64,000 nt of DNA, from the NCBI GenBank assembly GCA_016866235.1, contig VGMW01000003.1:62001-126000 (forward strand). The letters run 5' to 3'. Positions 1 to 7,849 of this stretch are shown here, piece after piece. The first letter of the stretch is position 1. Each line of letters opens with the position of its first letter. The DNA comes from Bacteroidota bacterium (GTDB taxonomy: Bacteria; Bacteroidota; Bacteroidia; Cytophagales; Cyclobacteriaceae). The notes below the pieces were generated by a model. It made no database searches. It saw only the letters and a program-made list of their open reading frames with translations, and had not been told where the DNA came from. A program made the position numbers and the translations under genes.

Positions 1-754
1 GCATCAATTCTTCCTGAGGTATGAGCCCCATGATCGCAACTGAACTCAAAATATATACCGCGGCTACCAACATGGTGCCTAAAAGCGTTGCTTTGGGTAC
101 ATTAACCTCTGGACGATCAATACTTCCCGCAGGAATAGTCGCAGCTTCAATTCCAAGGAAAGCAAATAGGGTTAACGTAGCGGTGGCTGTTATCGCACCA
201 AAATCACCCATGCCGCTCACATTAAATTCCTTGAAATTGGAAATATCTACCAGCCAGATTCCCATAACGCCTATGAGCAATAATGGAACAATCTTTAAAA
301 TGGTTGTCAGCAATTGCACCGTGCCGGCTACGGGTATGCCTCGCGCATTGACCCATGTCAAAAACCAAACCGCCGAAACAGCAATCGCAAGTGATACCGG
401 TACATTACCATTAATGGAAGGCACCAGTACACCAAGGTAACTCACAAATGCCACGGAAATCGCTGCATTGGTTGACCAAATTGAAAGCCAATAACTCCAA
501 GCCACCAAAAATCCTGCAAACGGCCCTAGCCCTTCTCTGGTAAACGCATACGGTCCTCCATCAGCGCCAGGGATCCATCGACTCAGATTGGAAAAAACGA
601 CCGCAAGCAGTATGGCACCAGAAGTCGAAATCAACCATCCCAATAAACTAATGCTCCCAAATGCCGCCAGGGAAACAGGCAACATAAAAATTCCGGAAGC
701 CATCATGTTTCCGGCCGTTAACGCACTGGCTCTCCAAAGTCCTATTTTTTTCAA
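1..754 (-). CDS. APC-family amino acid permease, AdiC-like (C-terminus cut off by window edge)
   Basis: Inner-membrane amino acid/polyamine antiporter or permease of the APC superfamily. About 250 residues are visible, reading from the start near 754 to the left edge. The N-terminal segment carries a GNMMASGIFMLP motif that matches the first, broken helix of the AdiC/PotE group, and a FLGIEAATIPAGSIDRP segment matches the conserved helix 6 region. Repeated hydrophobic helices are evident. No ATG fits the family N-terminus; a TTG at 752-754 does. It begins 9 nt after the stop of the upstream peptidase and in the same frame, so the two genes are probably co-transcribed. Substrate cannot be told from sequence; arginine/agmatine-like exchange is only a family analogy. 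Confidence 0.85.
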   Translation of the reverse strand, partial: MKKIGLWRASALTAGNMMASGIFMLPVSLAAFGSISLLGWLISTSGAILLAVVFSNLSRWIPGADGGPYAFTREGLGPFAGFLVAWSYWLSIWSTNAAISVAFVSYLGVLVPSINGNVPVSLAIAVSAVWFLTWVNARGIPVAGTVQLLTTILKIVPLLLIGVMGIWLVDISNFKEFNVSGMGDFGAITATATLTLFAFLGIEAATIPAGSIDRPEVNVPKATLLGTMLVAAVYILSSVAIMGLIPQEELM

Positions 755-763
755 AAGCTGTCG

Positions 764-2368
764 TTAATGATCCTGTTGAATCAACAATTTGGCCCTGACC
801 ATCGAATTACCCTGCCTCGACAAAAGAAGGTATAATCCTGGACTGAGCAGTCTGACATCCATCAGCCATTCCTTTTTTTCCTGTGACCATTGTCCATTAA
901 TCTTCATCAGACTTCCGGTAGATGTAACCAGTTGAAGACTTTCAGCCATGTGCTGTCCGGTTCTCCAAACGACCTGACTGGCTGACCTTGCCGGATTTGG
1001 ATAAAGCGCCGAACCAATTTCCTTTTTAATGGACGTTATGGTTCTCATTTTAAGATAATCTGGAATTCCGTAACCATATTGATTGTCCGGATTACCATAC
1101 CGATCCCCTGATTTAATCAACACACCCTTTAAGCCAGCCAAAGATTTATCGGCTCTTGATTGCAAAACCCCTGCGGCTAACCCTGCCACCAATGGCGCTG
1201 AAAAAGAAGTACCACTTCCACTCGCGACAGTGGTTCCTTGGAAAAGGAGAGCGGTACTGCTACCCATAGCCATCAAATCTGGTTTGATTCGTCCATCAAC
1301 TGTTGGTCCGGTTGAACTAAAAGAGGAAATACTCTTTTTGAAATCCACAGAACCGGCTGCAATAACCTCTGGGCTGTCGGCAGGTGCAGTAATATATTTC
1401 CAAGATGAACCTCCTTCATTGCCCGCACTAACCACCACTAAAATTCCTTTGGAGGCTGCCAGCGTCGCAGCACGTGAAATCACGGCGGTCTTTCCATCCA
1501 TTTGCTGGTAGGTATAATTCATCGAAGGATCATCAAACCTGCTGTAACCCAATGAGGTGTTGATGATGTCTGCACCTGCACTGTCCGCACGTTCGGCCGC
1601 AAAAAGCCAATTGTACTCTTCAACCCTGAATTCAGTAGGCACATGTTCCGTCACATACAACAGGTAATTTGCCTCCGGCGCTGCACCGGTAAAGGATTCA
1701 CCAGATTTAGCAGCTAGAATCGAAAGTACATCAGCTCCATGCGAATCGTAACCATAAACATCTTTTCTATTGAAGACAAAATTGTAGCTATCCTTTAATC
1801 TGTTGTTTGAAACAAGGTGATTGAAGCCGGCTGCACTGTTGACTGCCGGAAACCCACTATCCATGATGGCGATGGTAACTCCTTCTCCACGAAGTTGGTC
1901 ACTATGCATCACATCAATTCCCAACATGGACAACTGTACCAGGGTCTCCTGTGTTTTACGCTGATTTTCATTCGACTTAATTCCTTCACTTTGTCCAACC
2001 GGAAGCTGACCTGGCGCCACTTTTTCGTATCTGGTGACAAATGAAAGTTTACTTATTGTTTTCAGGGTAGCAGTATCCACCTCTGTAAGGGCTGCATTCA
2101 TCCATTTGGTAGTAAACAAAACTTTTCCGCCAGCGCTACGGATTTGTTGTATATAGTTGGATGAAACCGGCAGGTCACTCTGATCCAGTGGTATACTGTT
2201 TCGTACCCTGCGTTCAAGGGCTGCATTAGAAAGAAATTTTAAGGGTTCATTAAGGTTGAACGTAGTGCCGGATTTGTCTTTAAAGTAAAATACATATCGA
2301 TCCTTCTGTGCGAATGAAAGATTGATGGTTAGTAAAATCAGGCCAATAATTTTGAATATACTCGTCAT
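764..2368 (-). CDS. Secreted S8 (subtilisin-like) serine peptidase with C-terminal T9SS sorting domain
   Basis: A 534-residue peptidase. The ATG at 2368 gives a clean signal peptide ending near SFAQ; a GTG four codons upstream is the alternative. The catalytic triad is visible: Asp170 in IMDSGF, His210 in YDSHGADV and Ser388 in GTSFSAP, with the oxyanion-hole Asn in SAGNEGG. An N-terminal inhibitor-like propeptide region precedes the catalytic domain. The last about 80 residues start with LYPNPA and have the beta-sandwich pattern of the type A sorting domain used by the type 9 secretion system, so the enzyme is predicted to be exported across the outer membrane and secreted or surface anchored. 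The permease gene follows directly. Confidence 0.92.
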   Translation of the reverse strand: MTSIFKIIGLILLTINLSFAQKDRYVFYFKDKSGTTFNLNEPLKFLSNAALERRVRNSIPLDQSDLPVSSNYIQQIRSAGGKVLFTTKWMNAALTEVDTATLKTISKLSFVTRYEKVAPGQLPVGQSEGIKSNENQRKTQETLVQLSMLGIDVMHSDQLRGEGVTIAIMDSGFPAVNSAAGFNHLVSNNRLKDSYNFVFNRKDVYGYDSHGADVLSILAAKSGESFTGAAPEANYLLYVTEHVPTEFRVEEYNWLFAAERADSAGADIINTSLGYSRFDDPSMNYTYQQMDGKTAVISRAATLAASKGILVVVSAGNEGGSSWKYITAPADSPEVIAAGSVDFKKSISSFSSTGPTVDGRIKPDLMAMGSSTALLFQGTTVASGSGTSFSAPLVAGLAAGVLQSRADKSLAGLKGVLIKSGDRYGNPDNQYGYGIPDYLKMRTITSIKKEIGSALYPNPARSASQVVWRTGQHMAESLQLVTSTGSLMKINGQWSQEKKEWLMDVRLLSPGLYLLLSRQGNSMVRAKLLIQQDH

Positions 2369-2429
2369 TCGCAGGTTCACAGCAACCTTGCAATATCGTT
2401 AAACTAAATTTTTCTTTTCAATTTTGGGC

Positions 2430-2999
2430 ATGGCACTTCGAGCACCGGTCTATGCCGGAAATATTACCAATCTCAGCGATGCCCGCTATTTTGCTGGCAT
2501 GGGGGTTCAATGGCTGGGTTTTCAGATTGACCCAAATCAGACTTCTTATTTGAATCCTCAAAAGTTTCGTGAAATAGTTGGCTGGGTTACTGGTCCAGCC
2601 CTTGTTCTCGAACCGCAACCAAATATTTCAACCAATGATTTGACTCAATTAGCCGGGGATTATGGAATTGATTTGCTTAGGTTGCTTCCTCAGGCCGCAT
2701 ACGCCGGACCTTGCGGTTATTATTTGGACAGCCCTATGACGAGCCCCTCGGTCCAATCATCTGCTTTTATTATCATCGATCCGGGAACTACAGAACCTGT
2801 GGAAATCTTTTATGATTTAATCGAATCATGTTTACAAGCCACGCCGATTTTTGTCCGTGCTAAATCTATAGCCAATGCTCAGCAGTTGTTGGATCGATTT
2901 CCATCCATTGGATTTTATGTTAGCGGTAGCCAGGAGGTTAAGCCGGGAATCGCCGATTACGACTACCGGGAATTACTGGAATACCTTGACGCCGATTAG
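2430..2999 (+). CDS. TrpF-like (phosphoribosylanthranilate isomerase family) protein lacking the catalytic Cys
   Basis: A 189-residue protein whose N-terminus (AGNITNLSDARYFAGMG, then LGFQIDP and LNPQKFREIV) follows the TrpF pattern of KICG-x-T-x-x-DA, LGF and S-R-Y-V-x-x-x-x-x-x-I. The C-terminal FYVSGSQEVKPGIADYD matches the phosphate-binding DVSSGVE-PG-KD segment. The general-base cysteine of TrpF is replaced by Ala9, while an Asp at about 117 (FIIID) could match the second catalytic residue. The protein is also shorter than ordinary TrpF. No other trp gene is nearby. The ATG at 2430 is preferred over a TTG two codons upstream. It may be a paralogue with another function; the role is unknown. 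Its stop overlaps the convergent amidohydrolase by 4 nt. Confidence 0.75.
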   Translation: MALRAPVYAGNITNLSDARYFAGMGVQWLGFQIDPNQTSYLNPQKFREIVGWVTGPALVLEPQPNISTNDLTQLAGDYGIDLLRLLPQAAYAGPCGYYLDSPMTSPSVQSSAFIIIDPGTTEPVEIFYDLIESCLQATPIFVRAKSIANAQQLLDRFPSIGFYVSGSQEVKPGIADYDYRELLEYLDAD

Positions 3000-4693
3000 A
3001 AATTTTTAAAGACAGTCTTTCCACCCACCACAGTCCAAAGGACTTTCGTTTCGTAAATCCTCATAGGATCTATGGTGAAAAGATTTTCAGAAACCATGAT
3101 AAAGTCTGCCAGTTTACCTTTTTGAAGTGTTCCCTTTCGATTTTCTTCGAAAGAGGAATACGCGCCCATGTAGGTATAGGCATGCAATGCCTCTTCAATT
3201 GAAATTTTTTGTTCTGAAACCCAACCCTTTTCTGGGAAACCCTCTGGAGTTCTTCGGTTCACGGCAACGTGAATTCCTCGAATTGGATTTAGACTGATGG
3301 CTGCGGGCCAGTCGCTGCTGTAAACGAGATTTACCTTTGCTTTCAACATGCTGTTCCATGCAAAAGAGTATGGTAGCCTAGACTGCCCAATCGCCTTTTG
3401 CCAAACTTCAATGGTCTGTGGATCGGCATGAATCGGCTCCATGGATGCCATGACACCAAGCGTACGGAAACGCGGTATATCATTTGGCGAAATGGTTTCA
3501 ATGTGTTCAACCCTGTGTCGGGAGTCACGCTCACCATTTATCTCTGCAGCATTGTCATAAGCATCCAGCGATGTTCTTACACCCCGGTCACCAATCGCGT
3601 GTGTATAAATTCTGAATCCAAGCTTATCGAATTCAGACACGAGTGACTTATAACGCTCGGTTTCCATGGACATTTGTCCAGTGGCGAGCGGATCCCGCTC
3701 ACTCAGGTCATCATACTTACCAATCATAGAGGCTGTATGTCCTTCAATAACCCCGTCGATAAGAAATTTTATGGCATCTGCTCTGATCCATTTATTGTCA
3801 CGTCCAATACTGTCCTTAAGGTGATTGAAAATTAAAATATCGTCGGGCGAGGTAGAGGCATCTGCCGAAAATGCCGCTGCATATCGTAGAGTAAGTTGAT
3901 TGCTCTCAAGCAGTTCTTTGAATAAGGAGACATCTTCAGCCGATCCACTTGCATTTTGCACAGAGGTGATGCCAAGTGAAGCGGCATATTGTAAACCTTT
4001 TTTCAATGCAAAAAGCTTTTGTTCACGGGTGGGGGGTGGAATCAGCATCGAAACAAGTTGCATGGCCGATTCTTTTAACAAACCGGTTGGCTCCCCGTCG
4101 GGACCGAAAACTATTTCACCAAACCCTTTGAAACGTGTCGATGGATTAATCCCTGCCAACTTTAGTGCTGGTCGATTGGCATACGCGCTGTGGCCATCAT
4201 AAGCACGAATAAAAAGGGGTTTATCAGTTTGAATCTCTTTCATCGCCCGGTGGTCGGGGAGTCCTCCCTCATAAAATGTGTATTGCCATCCGCGACCGGT
4301 AATCCATGGGGCTTCAGGATTTTCCCTTATGAACTGGTTGGTGTTTTCAATAACCTCCGCGGCACTGCGGGTAGCGCTTAATTCCACTTGGGTAAGGCCC
4401 ATTGAGCCACCCAAAAAGTGAATATGAGCATCATTGAATCCTGGCAGGACCAAACGGCCACCTGCATCCAACATTTCGGTACCTGAACCGGCAATAGATT
4501 TTATTTCCTGATTAGAACCTAAAGCCAAAATAGAATCCCCAGCAATAGCCATGGCCTCATAAAATACGGGTGCTGAATTCAGGGTATCCTTTCCAGGCCA
4601 AATTTTACCATTAAATACAATGAGTGCGGGGGTGGGACCTGAATAGCAGGCTGCCATCAGGACAATAAGGAGGAGGTAAACCAGATTTCTCAT
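2996..4693 (-). CDS. Lipoprotein amidohydrolase, YtcJ-like (amidohydrolase family 3)
   Basis: A 565-residue metal-dependent hydrolase. The N-terminus is a lipoprotein signal with the lipobox LMAAC and lipidated Cys16, so it should be membrane anchored, probably facing the periplasm. The TIM-barrel metal motif AHIH (His90, His92) follows the typical LVLPGFND lead-in. Later metal or catalytic segments HAIGDRG, RVEHIE and SSDWP are all present, and the C-terminal KGKLADFIMVSENLF is the usual small beta-domain return. The family includes YtcJ and NfdA-type exoenzymes acting on N-acyl or N-formyl amides; the substrate here cannot be assigned. Confidence 0.88.
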   Translation of the reverse strand: MRNLVYLLLIVLMAACYSGPTPALIVFNGKIWPGKDTLNSAPVFYEAMAIAGDSILALGSNQEIKSIAGSGTEMLDAGGRLVLPGFNDAHIHFLGGSMGLTQVELSATRSAAEVIENTNQFIRENPEAPWITGRGWQYTFYEGGLPDHRAMKEIQTDKPLFIRAYDGHSAYANRPALKLAGINPSTRFKGFGEIVFGPDGEPTGLLKESAMQLVSMLIPPPTREQKLFALKKGLQYAASLGITSVQNASGSAEDVSLFKELLESNQLTLRYAAAFSADASTSPDDILIFNHLKDSIGRDNKWIRADAIKFLIDGVIEGHTASMIGKYDDLSERDPLATGQMSMETERYKSLVSEFDKLGFRIYTHAIGDRGVRTSLDAYDNAAEINGERDSRHRVEHIETISPNDIPRFRTLGVMASMEPIHADPQTIEVWQKAIGQSRLPYSFAWNSMLKAKVNLVYSSDWPAAISLNPIRGIHVAVNRRTPEGFPEKGWVSEQKISIEEALHAYTYMGAYSSFEENRKGTLQKGKLADFIMVSENLFTIDPMRIYETKVLWTVVGGKTVFKNF

Positions 4694-4734
4694 GGACCAA
4701 TTTAGGTATTGAATTCCTTTCGAAGTAAAAAGGC

Positions 4735-4742
4735 TATTTTTG
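4735..4742 (+). promoter_or_regulatory. Bacteroidota -7 promoter box for rpe (TATTTTTG)
   Basis: TATTTTTG matches the TAnnTTTG -7 consensus exactly and lies 15 nt before the rpe ATG. A TTG element sits 23 nt upstream, slightly further than the preferred 19-21 nt. The box also explains why the upstream in-frame TTG at 4740 is not the start codon. Confidence 0.45.
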
Positions 4743-4757
4743 AACTTAAATCACAAC

Positions 4758-5414
4758 ATGTCTGCACTTATAGCACCATCCATTTTGTCTGCTGACTTTG
4801 CAAATCTTCAGCGTGATATTGAAATGATCAATTCCAGCAATGCCGACTGGATCCATATCGACGTGATGGATGGGCGTTTTGTCCCAAACATATCAATGGG
4901 AATACCTGTTGTTGAAGCTGTAAATAGAATTGCCAGAAAGCCCCTGGATGTACACCTCATGATCGTTGAGCCTGAAAAGTTTGTGGAGGCATTTGCCAAG
5001 GCTGGTGCCAGGGTAATTAGTGTCCATGAGGAAGCTTGTAACCATCTTCATAGGAACATCCAACAAATCAAATCCCTGGGAATTCAGGCGGGTGTTGCCA
5101 TTAATCCGCATACCCCGGTTTCCGTCCTTGAAAATGTGCTCATGGATATTGATTTGGTCTGTTTGATGTCAGTTAATCCTGGCTTCGGAGGACAAAAATT
5201 TATTGAAAATACTTACGAGAAGATTAAGGCGTTGAAGGGAATGATTGTTTCTATGGGCTCTAAGGCCAAGATTGAGATCGATGGAGGCGTTTCGATGACC
5301 AATGCTGCTAAGCTCCTGGGCTACGGTGCTGACGTCCTTGTTGCGGGTAACTCAGTTTTCTCTTCTCCTCAACCAATTAAGGCCATCGAGGAATTGAAAT
5401 CAATCCAGTACTAG
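4758..5414 (+). CDS. rpe: Ribulose-phosphate 3-epimerase
   Basis: Interconverts ribulose 5-phosphate and xylulose 5-phosphate in the pentose phosphate pathway. At 218 residues it has the normal family length. The metal and catalytic residues are seen: His33 and Asp35 in HIDVMDG, His66 in DVHLMI, and Asp175 in IEIDGGV. The N-terminal APSILSADF and the MSVNPGFGGQKF loop are signatures of the family. The ATG at 4758 is chosen because it opens the conserved MSALIAPS; the upstream in-frame TTG falls inside a -7 promoter box. It appears monocistronic. Confidence 0.97.
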   Translation: MSALIAPSILSADFANLQRDIEMINSSNADWIHIDVMDGRFVPNISMGIPVVEAVNRIARKPLDVHLMIVEPEKFVEAFAKAGARVISVHEEACNHLHRNIQQIKSLGIQAGVAINPHTPVSVLENVLMDIDLVCLMSVNPGFGGQKFIENTYEKIKALKGMIVSMGSKAKIEIDGGVSMTNAAKLLGYGADVLVAGNSVFSSPQPIKAIEELKSIQY

Positions 5415-5506
5415 GTATTTAATTATAACTATTTGTTTATCATATAGTTATATTATTTTAATTAAATTAATACTGCAATAAATTATTCCGGCTAAGGCTA
5501 AAAATT

Positions 5507-7687
5507 TTGTTTAGGGCTACCGGACATATCGTTACCATTCTTCTGCTCTCAAGCATCTGCTCCTTTTCGCAGGTATTCATCGATCCTGGACTAGGTTACA
5601 TCATAAACACACCACAAGGTTGGGCTGCACCAAGACTCAATATTGGTCTGCACAATGCCGCGGCCAACCGTTTGGGATACTACCTGACCCTTGAGTATAA
5701 AAACAATGTGCCAGGAGAGGCCGCAGGTGGTTTGTATTTCCGTGATATTATTGGGCTTAACCTTCGACTGACAAACTCCTTTTATCTGTATGGGGGAATG
5801 GGTGTCTTCTCGAAAGGTATTTTATCAAGTGCACCTTCCGTTACCCCTGCTCGAAAAGAAATAGGACTTTCTTATAACAATATGAAGAGCAGGTTTAACA
5901 TCGACCTGGGATATTCTTCCAAAATTGGAGTAACCGCCAACATCGGATACGTTATCGCTGAACACCATGTGGGTCCGGACCGAAAAAATAAGTTCAAGGA
6001 ACTCACCTTTCCCCTGGAGACCATTTACGCTGAACTTCAAAAGCGAAACATCAGGAAATGGCTGAGTCGTTTTGCTTTTACTTTTACAACAGGTGGAGGG
6101 CAATACTTTATTAATCATCAATTGGATGGCCTCGGTTATTTTCAATCCAGGTTTGAAGGCCCATATCTTTTTGACTTGAATTCATTAACCGAAAGCCCTG
6201 TCAATGGCGTTACTGGGATTAAAACCTGGGTCACCAATGCCCGTCCAGTAGATTTTCGTTACACAGGCAATGATCAACTATTTGGTGCCGACACCATAGC
6301 TGTGAAATATGCTGCGAAGGCAGCAGCTGGGCTGGCGAATGTCCAGTTAGCCTATCAATCAAAATATTTCAGGGCAGGGGTTGGGATAGGATCCGAACTT
6401 ATTGCCAACGCTGCTTTTTCAACCAAAGCTTTTGACGGTCAGCTAAGGCCAATTCGATTCGGCAGTGGCCCAGTTTCACTTCGCAAATATTACGTCTATC
6501 TCGGCGCCCCTGTTTACCGTGTTTCCAAATTCACATTTGGACTGGATGTACAGGTAGGTCAATATGGATTTAAGAAGAATTACAACAACTCAGCTTACGT
6601 TGCCGACAACTATATAAACACTGGTGCGTTCGCAGAGTATGCCTTGTCGGAATATCTAAGTGTGGTTGCAAGGCCTTCGTATGAAAGCAAATCCTGGACT
6701 CAGGAAATTTCTGCTTTGAATACCTCCATTCCGTATTCCTCTCGGTCGGTGGGGATTTCCGTTGGACTTAATTATCGATTACCTGAATTACCAAGATGTT
6801 ACCTCGAATCCTGTCAAATTCAGATTAACCATGCCCATGGAAATAAACAGTACCGTAGTAACGCCCATCCACTCACCAGAAAACAAAATCCTGGCTATGG
6901 AGAAAACTACCCCGCTAGGGTTAAAATTTCCGGCCTGGAAATCGAAACGGATTTCAAGGGTAGATTTTCAATCATGGCCAGCCTAGGATTTGGCAGCGCA
7001 AACCTTTCACATTCAATTTCAGGCCTTGGACTTTATCAGTCCGCCTCTTCGACTGGAACCGCAGCGGTTACGGGTCCGTACCTTTTTCTGCCCTCCACCC
7101 AAAATCAATACGCAGGGTTCAGTCAATGGATAACTGGAAAACAATCGACCTCTTTTACAATAAATCCGGGCGACCTGGTTGCAATAGCTTATCCAAACAA
7201 ATTTAAACTCACCTCGAAAACATTCACATTTCCAGTTAACCTGACCATTGCCTATCGGGCGGGAAAGGCAAACATTGGCGCCGGTCTGGAGTCAGAGGTC
7301 ATTAGCAATGGTCAATACACCATCAAACAAGATTCTGGAAAATTCAGACCCATTGCGTTGGGATCCGGACCAGTGTCCATTTTAAAGTATTTCACTTACG
7401 TAGGTTTGGATTTGTTTGAAAACAAAGACTACACTGTGACAGCCGATATGAGACTTGGGCAATTTCATTTTACAAAAAATTACAATGCACCTGAACAACG
7501 AACTTCATGGTATACCAACGTAGGTTTCATGGCTCAGCGGAAAATTATTCCTGGTCTGCAGGCTTACATTCGGCCATCCGCTGAACTCAAGGGTTGGGTA
7601 ATTCCTTTTGAAGAACTTGATCTCGACATCCGACATCAGGCATTTACTTTCTATTTGTCGGCAGGGGTACGATACACCCTTCCCTAA
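5507..7687 (+). CDS. Exported protein with two related beta-rich halves (putative outer-membrane barrel)
   Basis: A 726-residue protein with no family that I recognise. A TTG start at 5507 gives a short signal peptide ending in SFSQ. The rest alternates hydrophobic and polar residues with many aromatic strand ends and finishes in VRYTLP, as outer-membrane or surface beta proteins do. The sequence contains an internal duplication. A block around residues 305-345 (RPIRFGSGPVSLRKYYVYLG, then a VGQYGFKKNYN segment) recurs around residues 615-660 (RPIALGSGPVSILKYFTYVG, then LGQFHFTKNYN), and each copy is followed by a matching barrel-end segment with RPS-E. The AT-rich stretch upstream (5415-5506) shows no clear promoter. 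Function unknown. Confidence 0.7.
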   Translation: MFRATGHIVTILLLSSICSFSQVFIDPGLGYIINTPQGWAAPRLNIGLHNAAANRLGYYLTLEYKNNVPGEAAGGLYFRDIIGLNLRLTNSFYLYGGMGVFSKGILSSAPSVTPARKEIGLSYNNMKSRFNIDLGYSSKIGVTANIGYVIAEHHVGPDRKNKFKELTFPLETIYAELQKRNIRKWLSRFAFTFTTGGGQYFINHQLDGLGYFQSRFEGPYLFDLNSLTESPVNGVTGIKTWVTNARPVDFRYTGNDQLFGADTIAVKYAAKAAAGLANVQLAYQSKYFRAGVGIGSELIANAAFSTKAFDGQLRPIRFGSGPVSLRKYYVYLGAPVYRVSKFTFGLDVQVGQYGFKKNYNNSAYVADNYINTGAFAEYALSEYLSVVARPSYESKSWTQEISALNTSIPYSSRSVGISVGLNYRLPELPRCYLESCQIQINHAHGNKQYRSNAHPLTRKQNPGYGENYPARVKISGLEIETDFKGRFSIMASLGFGSANLSHSISGLGLYQSASSTGTAAVTGPYLFLPSTQNQYAGFSQWITGKQSTSFTINPGDLVAIAYPNKFKLTSKTFTFPVNLTIAYRAGKANIGAGLESEVISNGQYTIKQDSGKFRPIALGSGPVSILKYFTYVGLDLFENKDYTVTADMRLGQFHFTKNYNAPEQRTSWYTNVGFMAQRKIIPGLQAYIRPSAELKGWVIPFEELDLDIRHQAFTFYLSAGVRYTLP

Positions 7688-7849
7688 GCGAATTTTAGAG
7701 GGTAAACACTGCAGGTTTTTGGGGTTCGCTACAAATCCAAATAATCTTTAAAAAAATAGCTTTTTAGGCCATTTTTGACCTCTTTTTTTAGGGTAGAATA
7801 CCCATTCATTTAGTACCTTTATACCCTTAAATTTTAACCTACCCAAACA

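Noticed and set aside
1465-1490. CACGTGAAA resembling half of a parS site
   Set aside because: Only one arm fits TGTTTCACGTGAAACA; it lies inside the peptidase gene and far from parAB.
7791-7803. GGGTAGAATACCC inverted repeat upstream of gyrA
   Set aside because: Five-bp arms only; too short to support an operator or terminator without other copies.
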